64,000 nucleotides of DNA from CAZHFW01 sp964531675 (GTDB lineage: Bacteria > Planctomycetota > Phycisphaerae > Phycisphaerales > UBA1924): assembly GCA_964531675.1 (NCBI GenBank), contig CAZHFW010000002.1, positions 62,001-126,000 on the forward strand, given 5' to 3'. The position numbers were made by a program, and so were the translations under genes. Positions 29,376 through 38,900 of the stretch are shown here, piece after piece; position 1 is the stretch's first letter, and each line of letters starts with the position of its first letter. The notes below the pieces were generated by a model. The model was given only the letters and a program-made list of their open reading frames with translations. It ran no database searches and was not told the DNA's origin.

Positions 29376-29969
29376 ATGACGTTCATTCGTTCTTTCGCGA
29401 CCCTCGCGGTCGCCGCCGTTGCCGGCTCTGCGTCGGCTCAGTCCTTCACCTTTGCGACCTTCGCCGACCCGAGCACGGGCGCCGTTCCTCCCATGTTTGT
29501 CTATGACAGCACGGGTCCCGGCTCGCTCAACGCCGCCTGGGGTCAGCCCGGTCTCACGCTGCAGACCCCCGGGTCCGCCGCGCCCGACTACTCCAACGTC
29601 TCCTTCGTGATGTCCACGCTGGTGCAGACGGGCCCCGGTCCGTTCGCGACCTTCAGCGGCGGCAACATCCAGTTCTTCGACTCGTCGAACACGATGATCT
29701 TCCGCATCGATTTCTCCAGCGCGTTCCTCTCGGGGCCCCTGGGCTTCGGCGCCGCTGACCTCATCGGCAACAACGTCGTCTTCTCCGGCCCGATCGTCGG
29801 CTCGCCCCTGGTGCAGGAGTCCTTCTCGTTCTCCTTCGCCAACCAGGTCGCGACCGGCAATGGCTTCACCGCCACCGCGGCCTTCACCTCCTCCGCTGCC
29901 CCGACCCCCGGCGCTCTGGCCCTGGTCGGCATCGGCGGTCTGGTCGCCGGTCGCCGTCGTCGCGCCTGA
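29376..29969 (+). CDS. PEP-CTERM protein, small, secreted
   Basis: 197 residues. A signal peptide (about 1-22, cleaved near ASAQ) is followed by a Ser/Phe/Gly-rich, beta-strand-like body with no known catalytic motif. The C-terminus (176-197) is PTPGALALVGIGGLVAGRRR plus two residues, a PEP-CTERM sorting tail of the planctomycete form. It is expected to be processed by an exosortase or archaeosortase-like enzyme and released or anchored at the surface. GAGGAG lies upstream of ATG 29376. Single-gene unit between promoter 29287 and terminator 30051. Role unknown. Confidence 0.88.
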   Translation: MTFIRSFATLAVAAVAGSASAQSFTFATFADPSTGAVPPMFVYDSTGPGSLNAAWGQPGLTLQTPGSAAPDYSNVSFVMSTLVQTGPGPFATFSGGNIQFFDSSNTMIFRIDFSSAFLSGPLGFGAADLIGNNVVFSGPIVGSPLVQESFSFSFANQVATGNGFTATAAFTSSAAPTPGALALVGIGGLVAGRRRRA

Positions 29970-30050
29970 GCGATGAAGGTGCTTGAATGGTCGGGGAAAC
30001 TGGACCCCCGGCCTGCCAGCTGACTTCTCTGAACTGATTCACTCGCACAG

Positions 30051-30085
30051 CGCCGGTCCCGCAAGGACCGGCGTTGGCTTTTTTT
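30051..30085 (+). terminator. Intrinsic terminator after the first PEP-CTERM gene
   Basis: Perfect 9-bp stem (30051-30059 with 30065-30073), CGCAA loop, and a run of seven T at 30079-30085. Confidence 0.88.
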
Positions 30086-30105
30086 GCTCTCACGACTCGT
30101 CCGTT

Positions 30106-30627
30106 TCAGGGCCTGGACGCGGGCTTCTGATTCCGGATCATCTCCGCGACCTGAGGCATCAGCTCATTGGGCACCGGCACCGAGAGCACGTACTGCGCAA
30201 TCCGCCACGCGCCCGCCTCCTTGCGCAGCACGCCCGAGCCGCGACAACGCCCGTACTTCTCGTTGTCGAGCTTCTCGTCAAACCACGCGGTCCGCCCATC
30301 CGACGCCACCTCCACGAACCGGTCGTGCGGCGTGTACGTCCATCCCTTGCCCTTGGAGAAGTAGGGCTCCGCATACGCCTTGAACTGCGCCTTGCTCCAA
30401 CGCTCCGTGTCGTCGGTGCCGATGAACACCGCATCGTCGGTCAGCAGGTTGAAGTAACGCTCGCCCTCGGCCTTGGACGCGGCCTCATGGAACGCGTCCA
30501 GCGCCGCGTTGATGGCGCGGACGTCCGAGCCTCCAGCGTTCGCGCCCGTCGAAGTCGTGCTCGCGCAGCTCGCCAGGACCAGGGACGCGACGCCGAGCGC
30601 AAGTGAGGCCAGTTGAAGGTGGTTCAT
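30106..30627 (-). CDS. NTF2/SnoaL-like lipoprotein
   Basis: 173 residues. Residues 1-21 form a lipoprotein signal with lipobox LASC (Cys21), so the protein should be lipid-anchored. The body has the pattern of an NTF2-like (SnoaL/DUF4440) cone fold: an initial helix INAALDAFHEAASKAEGERY, then DDAVFIGTDDTERWSKAQFKAYAEPYF and late strands with RKEAGAWRIAQYVLSV. Such proteins bind or turn over small ligands; the ligand cannot be inferred here. It is downstream of the dockerin-protein gene on the same strand, 42 bases away, and could be co-transcribed. Confidence 0.8.
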   Translation of the reverse strand: MNHLQLASLALGVASLVLASCASTTSTGANAGGSDVRAINAALDAFHEAASKAEGERYFNLLTDDAVFIGTDDTERWSKAQFKAYAEPYFSKGKGWTYTPHDRFVEVASDGRTAWFDEKLDNEKYGRCRGSGVLRKEAGAWRIAQYVLSVPVPNELMPQVAEMIRNQKPASRP

Positions 30628-30669
30628 CCCCGCATGGTCGCGGGAACCAGGCCCGGACGCAAGCGGCGC

Positions 30670-33291
30670 TCAGCAGCCCGAGGCGTAGGCCGCCAGGAAC
30701 GCCGTCAGGTCCTGCTGATCCACCAGGCCATCCGCGTTGTAATCCGCGCTCGGATTCTGCGAGGCCAGGTCGGTCTCGAACAGGGCCATGTCGGAGGAGT
30801 CGATCGTGCCGTTCTTGTCGTAGTCCGCCGGACAGGCACGCAGCGCCATGCGGAGCTGGGCGATCCACAGATCAGCCAGACGCCGGTTGCCGCGCTGGGA
30901 GTAATGGTCGCCATCGGAGAGCAGGCCATCGGCGTACTGCTCATACAGGTTGCCCACGCGCGGGTGCTCGAGCACGGACAGCGCGATCACGCCCTTCGCC
31001 GCCGCGTGCGACAGGATGTACTGGTGCCAGTTGATGTTCGCGTCCGCCTGCAGGCCCGACTCGCCCGCCCACACGATCGACACCGAAGGCAGCGCCGAGC
31101 GGATCAGATCCGTGAACGCATCCATCACCGGCGGCGTGGAAAGCTGCTCCGCGGGAACCTGGATCCACAAATCCGCGCCCGTCAGCGCCATCCACGCCCG
31201 GTTGGCCGCGGGGAACGAGAAGTCGAGCTGCTGCTGATAGCCATGGCCTCCCCAGCCCGACGTCCCGAACACAAAGCCCGGCACATCAGGCCGCACCGCG
31301 CTGAACGCGAAGATGGGCACGCCCGCGCCGCCCGACTCGGCCTGGAACGCGATCCCACGCCAGCTGTTGGTGTCGCCCGGCGCCAGCGCCGGGAAGCTGA
31401 CCTTCACCGGCACGATCTGGAAATCGCCGAAGTGAATCGCGGACGCCCCCGACGGCGCTTCCTTCAACGGCATCTCGAACGTGATGCGCGTGCGCGTGCC
31501 GTCGAACGTGACCGTCTTCACCATCGAGATCGAGCGTGCTCCGGGCCCGCTGGCGACCGCACAGATGTCTCCCGGGAAGATCGTGGACGTCTGGTCCCCG
31601 AAGAAGCTGACGAGCAGGTTGCTCTGCGCCACCGCGGACTCGGGCGTGAGCACGACGCGGGTGGTGTCCGTCTCGAGCGTGTTCCACGCAGAAGCGATCC
31701 CCGGGAACGCCTGATTGGCGCCGCGATCGCCGCGCCATTTCAGACGCGTCGCGCCGGGATAACGCAGCACATACGCCTCCACGTCGAGCGGCGCAGTCGC
31801 GGAGAGCAGCGACAGGTTCTCCGGACGGCAGCGCATGCCGTAGGTCGCACTGGGGAGCAGGAAAACGCCCGCCCCGGGGCCCCGGCCGAACGCCGCCGAG
31901 CCCGTGAAGAAGCGCCCGAAGTCGCCCGCGTTGTCGGTGGTGCCCGAGATCTCGATGATCGTTCCCGGCGCCGACTGCTGGGGATTCATCGTCGCGCAGT
32001 CAAAGCCGAACCAGGGATTGCCGCCCGAGGTCAGGATCGCCGGGCGCATCAGGATGCCCGACGTGAGGTCGCGGTACTTCTCGATGAAGCCGTGGGCGTA
32101 GTTCCCGGGCGAGAAGCCGCTGCCGTCGCCGTTCTTCACGCCGCGCGAGTTGGAGCTGGTCATCACGCGGATGGTCGTGCTCGGATTGCGATCGACCAAT
32201 GCCTGCGCGGGCGCGGAAGCGCCAGGCACCCACGCGGGCCCGACGCCCGACTTCCAGCCGTCGCGCTTGAAGAAGCCCGCGTACTTCCCATCGTCAGGCG
32301 ACGCGAAGAACGCGTCCTTCACCGCCGCGACCGCGCCCGTCCGGTTCCACGCCGCGTTCACGAGGTAGGTCGCCTGATAGACCGTGACGTTGTAGAGGCC
32401 AACGAGCCGTCCCACCACCGCGGATCGATCAAACGTGCCGCCGCCGGCTCCGTTCTGCGGGAACGTGGGCATGCTGTGCCCGATCATCCACTCCACGCCC
32501 GGTGGGCCGGAGATCACGCTGCCGAGCGAACGCCGGTCGGTGTCGTAGACGCCCAGCAGCCGGCGCGAACCGAAGATGGCGTCCAGGTCCGCCGCGGGAA
32601 CCTGCTCGCTCCGGATCGCGATGATCCCGAGCTGCGAGATGCACGAGTTCCCGCCCCGGCTTCCCAGCACGAGCGGGCGGCGGGTGTCGAAGGGCAAGTT
32701 GATCCACGTCGCGTCCAGCGCCGCCGCCGCGCGGGCCGGCCCGCCGTCCGAGCGGGCCCAGATCGAGAGCTTCCCCTTAGAACGTTCAAAGCGGATGCAC
32801 ACCAGCGTCCAGGCGTTGGTGCGGATTGGCCCCGAAGTGGTGACCGAAAGACGCTGGAGCTTGGCGTTGGCCGGCGCCGTATTGCTCACCAGCCCCGGCG
32901 TGTACACAGGCTTGGGAGGCTCATCGCCCTCGAGGATCGGCGTGCGGGGAGTCAAACGCTCCTGCTTGGTCGGCAGATCGACCGCGAGCGGATCCACCAG
33001 ACGGCTCAGCGAGAGCGAAAGCTTGCTGTCGGCGTTCACGCGGAGCTCGAGCGTCTCCGGGATCGTGATGATGGGACGCGGATCGGCCGAGTCGGGCGCG
33101 TCGATCCACACCCAGGTGAGCAGCGAGAAGTCCCCCGAGCTCAGCCGGGCCGGGAGCTTGCTCAGATCGAACTCGACACGCGAGCTGGGCAGGCGCAGGT
33201 CGATCCCGCCCCGGGCGGGCAACGCCGCCAAGATCCCAGCGACCAGCGCCAGGACGAGCCACACACCGCGTTGCACCGGCGTCCGCATCAT
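30670..33291 (-). CDS. Secreted LamG-like / SGNH-like protein with GC-type dockerin
   Basis: 873 residues with a signal peptide (about 1-28, cleaved near ARG-GID). Residues 33-260 look like a concanavalin/LamG-type beta-sandwich (FSLLTWVWI, NAWTLVCIRFERSKGKLSIWA). The middle is unassigned. Near the end, DGDHYSQRGNRRLADLW (about 793-809) resembles the last (D-x-x-H) block of SGNH/GDSL hydrolases; GHSMPTF (about 270) is a possible but weak match to the first block. The C-terminus (819-873) holds two Ca-binding dockerin-type repeats, DKNGTIDSSDMALF and NADGLVDQQDLTAF, and ends in GC, as in planctomycete GC-type dockerins. Probably a surface-attached polysaccharide esterase-like protein. Confidence 0.8.
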   Translation of the reverse strand: MMRTPVQRGVWLVLALVAGILAALPARGGIDLRLPSSRVEFDLSKLPARLSSGDFSLLTWVWIDAPDSADPRPIITIPETLELRVNADSKLSLSLSRLVDPLAVDLPTKQERLTPRTPILEGDEPPKPVYTPGLVSNTAPANAKLQRLSVTTSGPIRTNAWTLVCIRFERSKGKLSIWARSDGGPARAAAALDATWINLPFDTRRPLVLGSRGGNSCISQLGIIAIRSEQVPAADLDAIFGSRRLLGVYDTDRRSLGSVISGPPGVEWMIGHSMPTFPQNGAGGGTFDRSAVVGRLVGLYNVTVYQATYLVNAAWNRTGAVAAVKDAFFASPDDGKYAGFFKRDGWKSGVGPAWVPGASAPAQALVDRNPSTTIRVMTSSNSRGVKNGDGSGFSPGNYAHGFIEKYRDLTSGILMRPAILTSGGNPWFGFDCATMNPQQSAPGTIIEISGTTDNAGDFGRFFTGSAAFGRGPGAGVFLLPSATYGMRCRPENLSLLSATAPLDVEAYVLRYPGATRLKWRGDRGANQAFPGIASAWNTLETDTTRVVLTPESAVAQSNLLVSFFGDQTSTIFPGDICAVASGPGARSISMVKTVTFDGTRTRITFEMPLKEAPSGASAIHFGDFQIVPVKVSFPALAPGDTNSWRGIAFQAESGGAGVPIFAFSAVRPDVPGFVFGTSGWGGHGYQQQLDFSFPAANRAWMALTGADLWIQVPAEQLSTPPVMDAFTDLIRSALPSVSIVWAGESGLQADANINWHQYILSHAAAKGVIALSVLEHPRVGNLYEQYADGLLSDGDHYSQRGNRRLADLWIAQLRMALRACPADYDKNGTIDSSDMALFETDLASQNPSADYNADGLVDQQDLTAFLAAYASGC

Positions 33292-33445
33292 GACGCTGAC
33301 CGCTCAGCCTCCAGCCCCCTCGTGCCCCTCAAGAGTGATCGCCAAACCGCCGGGCGGCAACCCCGCAGGCCTATTTCACGTGTCGGGAGTCCGGATAACG
33401 CTTCCGGGACGTGGTTTCGGAGGACCAGCCAAGACGGGCGCGGGG

Positions 33446-33724
33446 TTATTCCTCGTCAAAGCCCGCGTCGACCATGCCCTTGAGGGCCTTGATCGCCTGG
33501 GCCGAATCGGAGCCCTCGCAGATGATCTCGAGGCTCGTGCCCTGGCTGGCCGCCAGCATCATCATCTGCATGATGGACTTGCCGTCGACCTCGTGATCGC
33601 CCTTCTTCACGCGGACATCGCACGTGAACGTGCTGGCCAGATCCACGAACGACATCGCCGGCCGGGCGTGCAGCCCGAGGCGATTGACGATCGTGACCTT
33701 TTCGACCAGCTTGTCGGGCACCAC
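33446..33724 (-). CDS. ptsH: HPr phosphocarrier protein
   Basis: 92 residues, the normal HPr size. The phosphorylation site is NRLGLHARPA (His19), and the regulatory Ser region is GKSIMQMMMLAAS (Ser50), which in Gram-positive bacteria is modified by HPr kinase. It transfers phosphate from enzyme I to EIIA proteins. The start is GTG 33724, preceded by AGGA. It follows ptsN (35-base gap) in the hpf-ptsN-ptsH cluster. With no sugar permease nearby, a regulatory, nitrogen-PTS-like role (NPr) is as likely as sugar transport. Confidence 0.93.
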   Translation of the reverse strand: MVPDKLVEKVTIVNRLGLHARPAMSFVDLASTFTCDVRVKKGDHEVDGKSIMQMMMLAASQGTSLEIICEGSDSAQAIKALKGMVDAGFDEE

Positions 33725-33759
33725 CCAATCCTCATTCGGTGTCGTCGGGAGCGAGCGCT

Positions 33760-34245
33760 TCAGGCGAGGGTCTGGCTGTCGGCCTCATCGAGGATCGTGC
33801 GGACGTCCTCCGGGGTGGCGGCCTGCTTCAGGAACCGCCGGAAGGTCGGCTTGGAGAGATGCTTGAAGATCGCCTCCATCGCCTTGAGATGTTCTTCCGG
33901 CTGATCTTCCGGGCTCAGGAGCAGGAAGACCGAGTACACCGGCTGCTTGTCGAGGGCCTTGAAGTCGACGCCGCGGGGCGCCAGGCCGATGGCCGCGTGA
34001 ATGCTCGTGATGCTCTTGTGCTTGACGTGCGGGACCGCGACCCCCTGCCCGAAACCCGTGGAGCCCAGCTTCTCGCGCTGAAGGACTTTGTTGAGCAGCT
34101 CGGTGCGGAGTGCCGCCGGCGCGGCCCCGGCGGTCAGAAGCGCATCCAGAAGCTCGCCCAGCACCGCGTCGCGCTCCACACCCTTGAGGGGAGCGACGAT
34201 CGTGCTGGTGGAGACGATTTGCGAAAGCCGAACCACAACGCGCAC
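33760..34245 (-). CDS. ptsN: PTS EIIA domain protein (PtsN/fructose type)
   Basis: 161 residues, a single EIIA-Fru/Ntr domain. The phosphohistidine site is GVAVPHVKHKS (His73), and REKLGSTGFGQGVAVPH is the family signature. There is no membrane segment and no fused EIIB/EIIC, so it is probably a regulatory EIIA that accepts phosphate from HPr. It lies between hpf and ptsH, as in many rpoN-type clusters, but no rpoN is present. GTG 34245 has CAGGAG immediately upstream (tight spacing); GTG 34236 is an alternative. Confidence 0.9.
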   Translation of the reverse strand: MRVVVRLSQIVSTSTIVAPLKGVERDAVLGELLDALLTAGAAPAALRTELLNKVLQREKLGSTGFGQGVAVPHVKHKSITSIHAAIGLAPRGVDFKALDKQPVYSVFLLLSPEDQPEEHLKAMEAIFKHLSKPTFRRFLKQAATPEDVRTILDEADSQTLA

Positions 34246-34293
34246 TCCTGCTGATCGACAAGCTGCCCCGCCCCGGGGCGGAGAGGCTACAGG

Positions 34294-34602
34294 CTACCGC
34301 TTTTCGCCCTTGAGGCGTTCCTTGTACTCGGAGACCTCGCGGGAAGCCTTGTGGACCGCCTCGTCGATGGCCGCGTACAGGTCCTCGTGGCGGGCCTTGG
34401 TCACAAAGTCCTCGCGGTGCTGGACATTCACGATGATTTCCGCCTCGAACTCGCCCTTCTTGTGGTGGTCGGTCTTGGCAAACGTGATGGTGATCTCCTG
34501 GACCAGATCCAGATACTTCAGGAGCTTCTGGGCTTTGCCCTCCGCGTGCTCGCGGATGGCTGGGGTGACCTCGAGGTTTCGTCCGACCACGTTCGTCCGC
34601 AT
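34294..34602 (-). CDS. hpf: Ribosome hibernation promoting factor, short form
   Basis: 102 residues, matching short HPF/YfiA. It binds the 30S decoding region in slow growth and helps form inactive ribosomes. Family features: an initial VVGRNLEVTPAIREHAEGKAQKL, then EAEIIVNVQHREDFVTKA and DLYAAIDEAVHKASREV with a basic end. Long HPF proteins have a further C-terminal dimerisation domain, absent here. ATG 34602 is chosen over an upstream in-frame ATG because GGAGAAC lies 3 to 9 bases before it and similarity begins there. First gene of hpf-ptsN-ptsH. Confidence 0.93.
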   Translation of the reverse strand: MRTNVVGRNLEVTPAIREHAEGKAQKLLKYLDLVQEITITFAKTDHHKKGEFEAEIIVNVQHREDFVTKARHEDLYAAIDEAVHKASREVSEYKERLKGEKR

Positions 34603-34783
34603 GCGTTCTCCAGTCCGATAATCACGGCTCCGGGGGCCCCGGAGGATGTCTTCCGGACATCGGCTCGAAGGGCTTCCAGGCCAACAGGCAGCATACCCCA
34701 CCCCGTCGCTCAGTTCGACCTTCCGGCAGGCACGCCCAAAAACGACATCGGCCGCGGGCGGGCCGCGGCCGAGTCTCTTTCAA

Positions 34784-34857
34784 TGGGCCTGGGCAGATTC
34801 GAACTGCCGACCTCACCCTTATCAGGGGTGCGCTCTAGCCAACTGAGCTACAAGCCC
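34784..34857 (-). tRNA. tRNA-Ile (GAT)
   Basis: 74 bases on the minus strand. The acceptor stem GGGCTTG pairs with CAGGCCC (one G-U). The D arm is TAGCTCAGTTGG, the anticodon loop is CTGATAA (GAT at 34823-34821) on a 5-bp stem, and the T loop is TTCGAAT. The discriminator base is A and no CCA is encoded. It stands alone, not inside an rRNA operon, where tRNA-Ile(GAT) is often found. Confidence 0.97.
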
Positions 34858-35615
34858 GAAACCACCGGCGGGCACAGGGCCCGAGGCGTCTCCCGTCGCC
34901 CAGCGCTTGGCCAGACAGCGGGAGGAGGGAAGTGTATCGGCTCGGCAGCGGAAGTCATCTCCGCAAACCCGCCACCGCCACGCCGACCCTTCCGACGGCC
35001 GCCGACGCACCGCACACCAAGCCACATCAGCTTCCCCGGCCCCGCCAGCTTCCCGATTTTCTCAAGATTTCGCTTGCTCCGGCGGATTCTGCGGAAGTCG
35101 ATGTTTGGCAAGTATTTGCGTCGTGGGAGACCTGGCGCTCGACGGGGTTTTGCACGATCCAAAGGAGGGACCCGGCCCGGATTTGATATACTGCGCCCGC
35201 AGGGGAAGGTCCGAAAGCCTCGGCTTTCGGCTCTTCCAGCGAAGGATCGCTTGGCGCAAGCCGCCAGAAACCTGCATCAGACGGAGCGTGCGTCGCGGAT
35301 TCCTCCCCGTGACGCGGCCTGACATGTCCATCTCATCAGGACCCAGACTCCTGGTGGGAACGCTGGTTTGAAATCCTCCGAGGCCAAGAGCCTCCGGAGA
35401 GCAATCCGGCGCATGGGACACGACATCCGAAAACGAGCGGTCCGACACATCGGAAATGCTCGTTTCGGTGAATGACCTCCGGGATGGAAACCGGTGGTGT
35501 TTGGAGGAAGGGAATCCACAACTCGAATCCGCCCACGCGCTGTCGGTGCGCGTGTTTGTACCCAGCGAAAAGACCGGCATTGCAGTTGTCCCATCGGAAG
35601 GAGAAAGGTCCAACC
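34858..35615 (+). other. 758-bp non-coding region with a structured probable leader
   Basis: No protein gene is supported. The half next to the tRNA has no clear signal. From about 35199 onwards several stable hairpins follow one another. 35203-35236 is a long hairpin with a perfect 20-base palindrome (35211-35230) inside outer GGAAG/CTTCC arms. Next come AGCGA/TCGCT and a GGC-GCAA-GCC stem with a GNRA loop (35252-35261). 35427-35438 pairs with 35458-35468, and a smaller TCCG/CGGA hairpin sits in its loop. This suggests a long mRNA leader or a stand-alone RNA. Confidence 0.5.
35184..35192 (+). promoter_or_regulatory. Extended -10 promoter (TGATATACT)
   Basis: TG, one base, then TATACT (35187-35192): an extended -10 element with five of six consensus bases, in an AT-rich island. 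No -35 is recognisable, which is acceptable for extended -10 promoters. A start near 35199 would put all the hairpins above in one transcript. Confidence 0.45.
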
Positions 35616-36701
35616 ATGAAGGCAAGAACCGCGCTGTTTGCTCTCACTGTCCTGGCCGGCACCGCCGCCGCCCGCCCCAACGGGGACATCATTTACACCG
35701 ATCAGTTCACCGATGAGGTGAAGCTGTTCTCCGGCGGCTCCTCGAGCACGCTCTGGAGCTTCGGGCCCAGCAACGACGTCCGCCTGGCCGACGTGAAGTG
35801 GGGGCCCAACGGCAACCTCTACGTCGCCGACGGCCCGAACCCCCCGATTCCGAACCCCAGCCACGCCCGCGTGTACGTCATCAGCAATCCCCTGGGCGGC
35901 GCGTCGGCCTCGACGCTCACCTCGGCCGATCCGCTGCAGAACCCCATCGGCATGGCCTACCACCCCAACAGCGGGAACTTCATCACCATCAACAACCCCG
36001 GCGCTCCCTCGGGCCTCTCGCAGCCCCGCGCCGACGGCATCGTCGCGGTCAACGCCTTCACTGGCGTCCAGACCCAGAGCTACCTGCAGTCCTCGACCCT
36101 CGGCACCGGCTTCCGCGCCGGCTGCTACGTCGTCCGTGAGTCGCTCTCGGTCTCGGGCAACGACTTCCTCGTCGCCTGCGACAACGGCGGCTCCTTCCAG
36201 TCCGCAACCCCGGACGCTTCGGGCAGCACCCTCTGGCGCGCCACCATCGATCCGGGCACGCTCCAGGCCACCCTGACCCAGGTCTACGACTTCTCCAACG
36301 CCCCGGGCGGAACCCTCGCCCGCATCAACGGCATCACGCACGTCCCGGGCACCCGCGACTACTACGTCACGGATCGCCAGGCCGACGGCGTCTTCAAGGT
36401 CACGCTCGACGCGCTCGGCAACTTCCAGTCCATCACCCAGCTGGCCATCGCCGGTCTGGTCAATGAGCCCGAGACCATCGCCTACAACCCCTACACCAAC
36501 AAGCTCGTCCTCGACGTTCGCAACGAGTACGACAACGGCGGCGGAGCGCCGCAGCTGGTTCAGTTCGAGCTCGATGGCTCGAACTACCAGGTCCTCGAGG
36601 TGGGCGTCCACGCCCGCGGCATCGAGTTCGTTCCGGCCCCGGGCGCTGCCGCGCTCCTGGGTCTGGGCGGGCTGGTCGCGATGCGTCGCCGCCGCGCCTG
36701 A
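35616..36701 (+). CDS. PEP-CTERM protein with NHL/beta-propeller-like repeats
   Basis: 361 residues. The signal peptide (about 1-19) is followed by a six- or seven-blade propeller-like pattern. Repeats have the form (V/L)KWGPNGNLYVADG, IGMAYHPNSGNFITIN, INGITHVPGTRDYYVTD and ETIAYNPYTNKLVLDV. This resembles NHL/SMP-30-type propellers that bind sugars or proteins. The C-terminus (340-361) is a PEP-CTERM tail, PAPGAAALLGLGGLVAMRRR plus two residues. GGAGAAAGG precedes ATG 35616. It has its own promoter, leader and terminator. Probably exported and sorted to the cell surface; substrate unknown. Confidence 0.87.
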   Translation: MKARTALFALTVLAGTAAARPNGDIIYTDQFTDEVKLFSGGSSSTLWSFGPSNDVRLADVKWGPNGNLYVADGPNPPIPNPSHARVYVISNPLGGASASTLTSADPLQNPIGMAYHPNSGNFITINNPGAPSGLSQPRADGIVAVNAFTGVQTQSYLQSSTLGTGFRAGCYVVRESLSVSGNDFLVACDNGGSFQSATPDASGSTLWRATIDPGTLQATLTQVYDFSNAPGGTLARINGITHVPGTRDYYVTDRQADGVFKVTLDALGNFQSITQLAIAGLVNEPETIAYNPYTNKLVLDVRNEYDNGGGAPQLVQFELDGSNYQVLEVGVHARGIEFVPAPGAAALLGLGGLVAMRRRRA

Positions 36702-36746
36702 TCTGAACCAAGGGTGAAAGCCGCACGACCTTCGTGCGTGTAGAAC

Positions 36747-36778
36747 AACCCCCGGGCCTCACGGCTCGGGGGTTTTTT
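36747..36778 (+). terminator. Intrinsic terminator after the second PEP-CTERM gene
   Basis: 12-bp stem (36747-36758 with 36763-36774, one G-U pair), four-base loop TCAC, and six T at 36773-36778. Confidence 0.92.
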
Positions 36779-36804
36779 CATTGACGCTGCTACCCTTGCT
36801 CCAC

Positions 36805-38769
<1,965 letters not shown>

Positions 38770-38900
38770 GCCCGGGAAGGTCTGCGACCTGCGCCGGTGT
38801 TATCGGGACTCGCTTGAAGCTGTAGCGGTCCTGCCGTTCAGGAAAGATCATCCGAGGCCGATAGGCGATCCGGGGGTGTACACCCCGCGGGAGGATCGCC

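Noticed and set aside
13032..35264. A shared 10-mer GCAAGCCGCC in both long leaders (13032 and 35255).
   Set aside because: A 10-base GC-rich match between two windows of several hundred bases is expected by chance.
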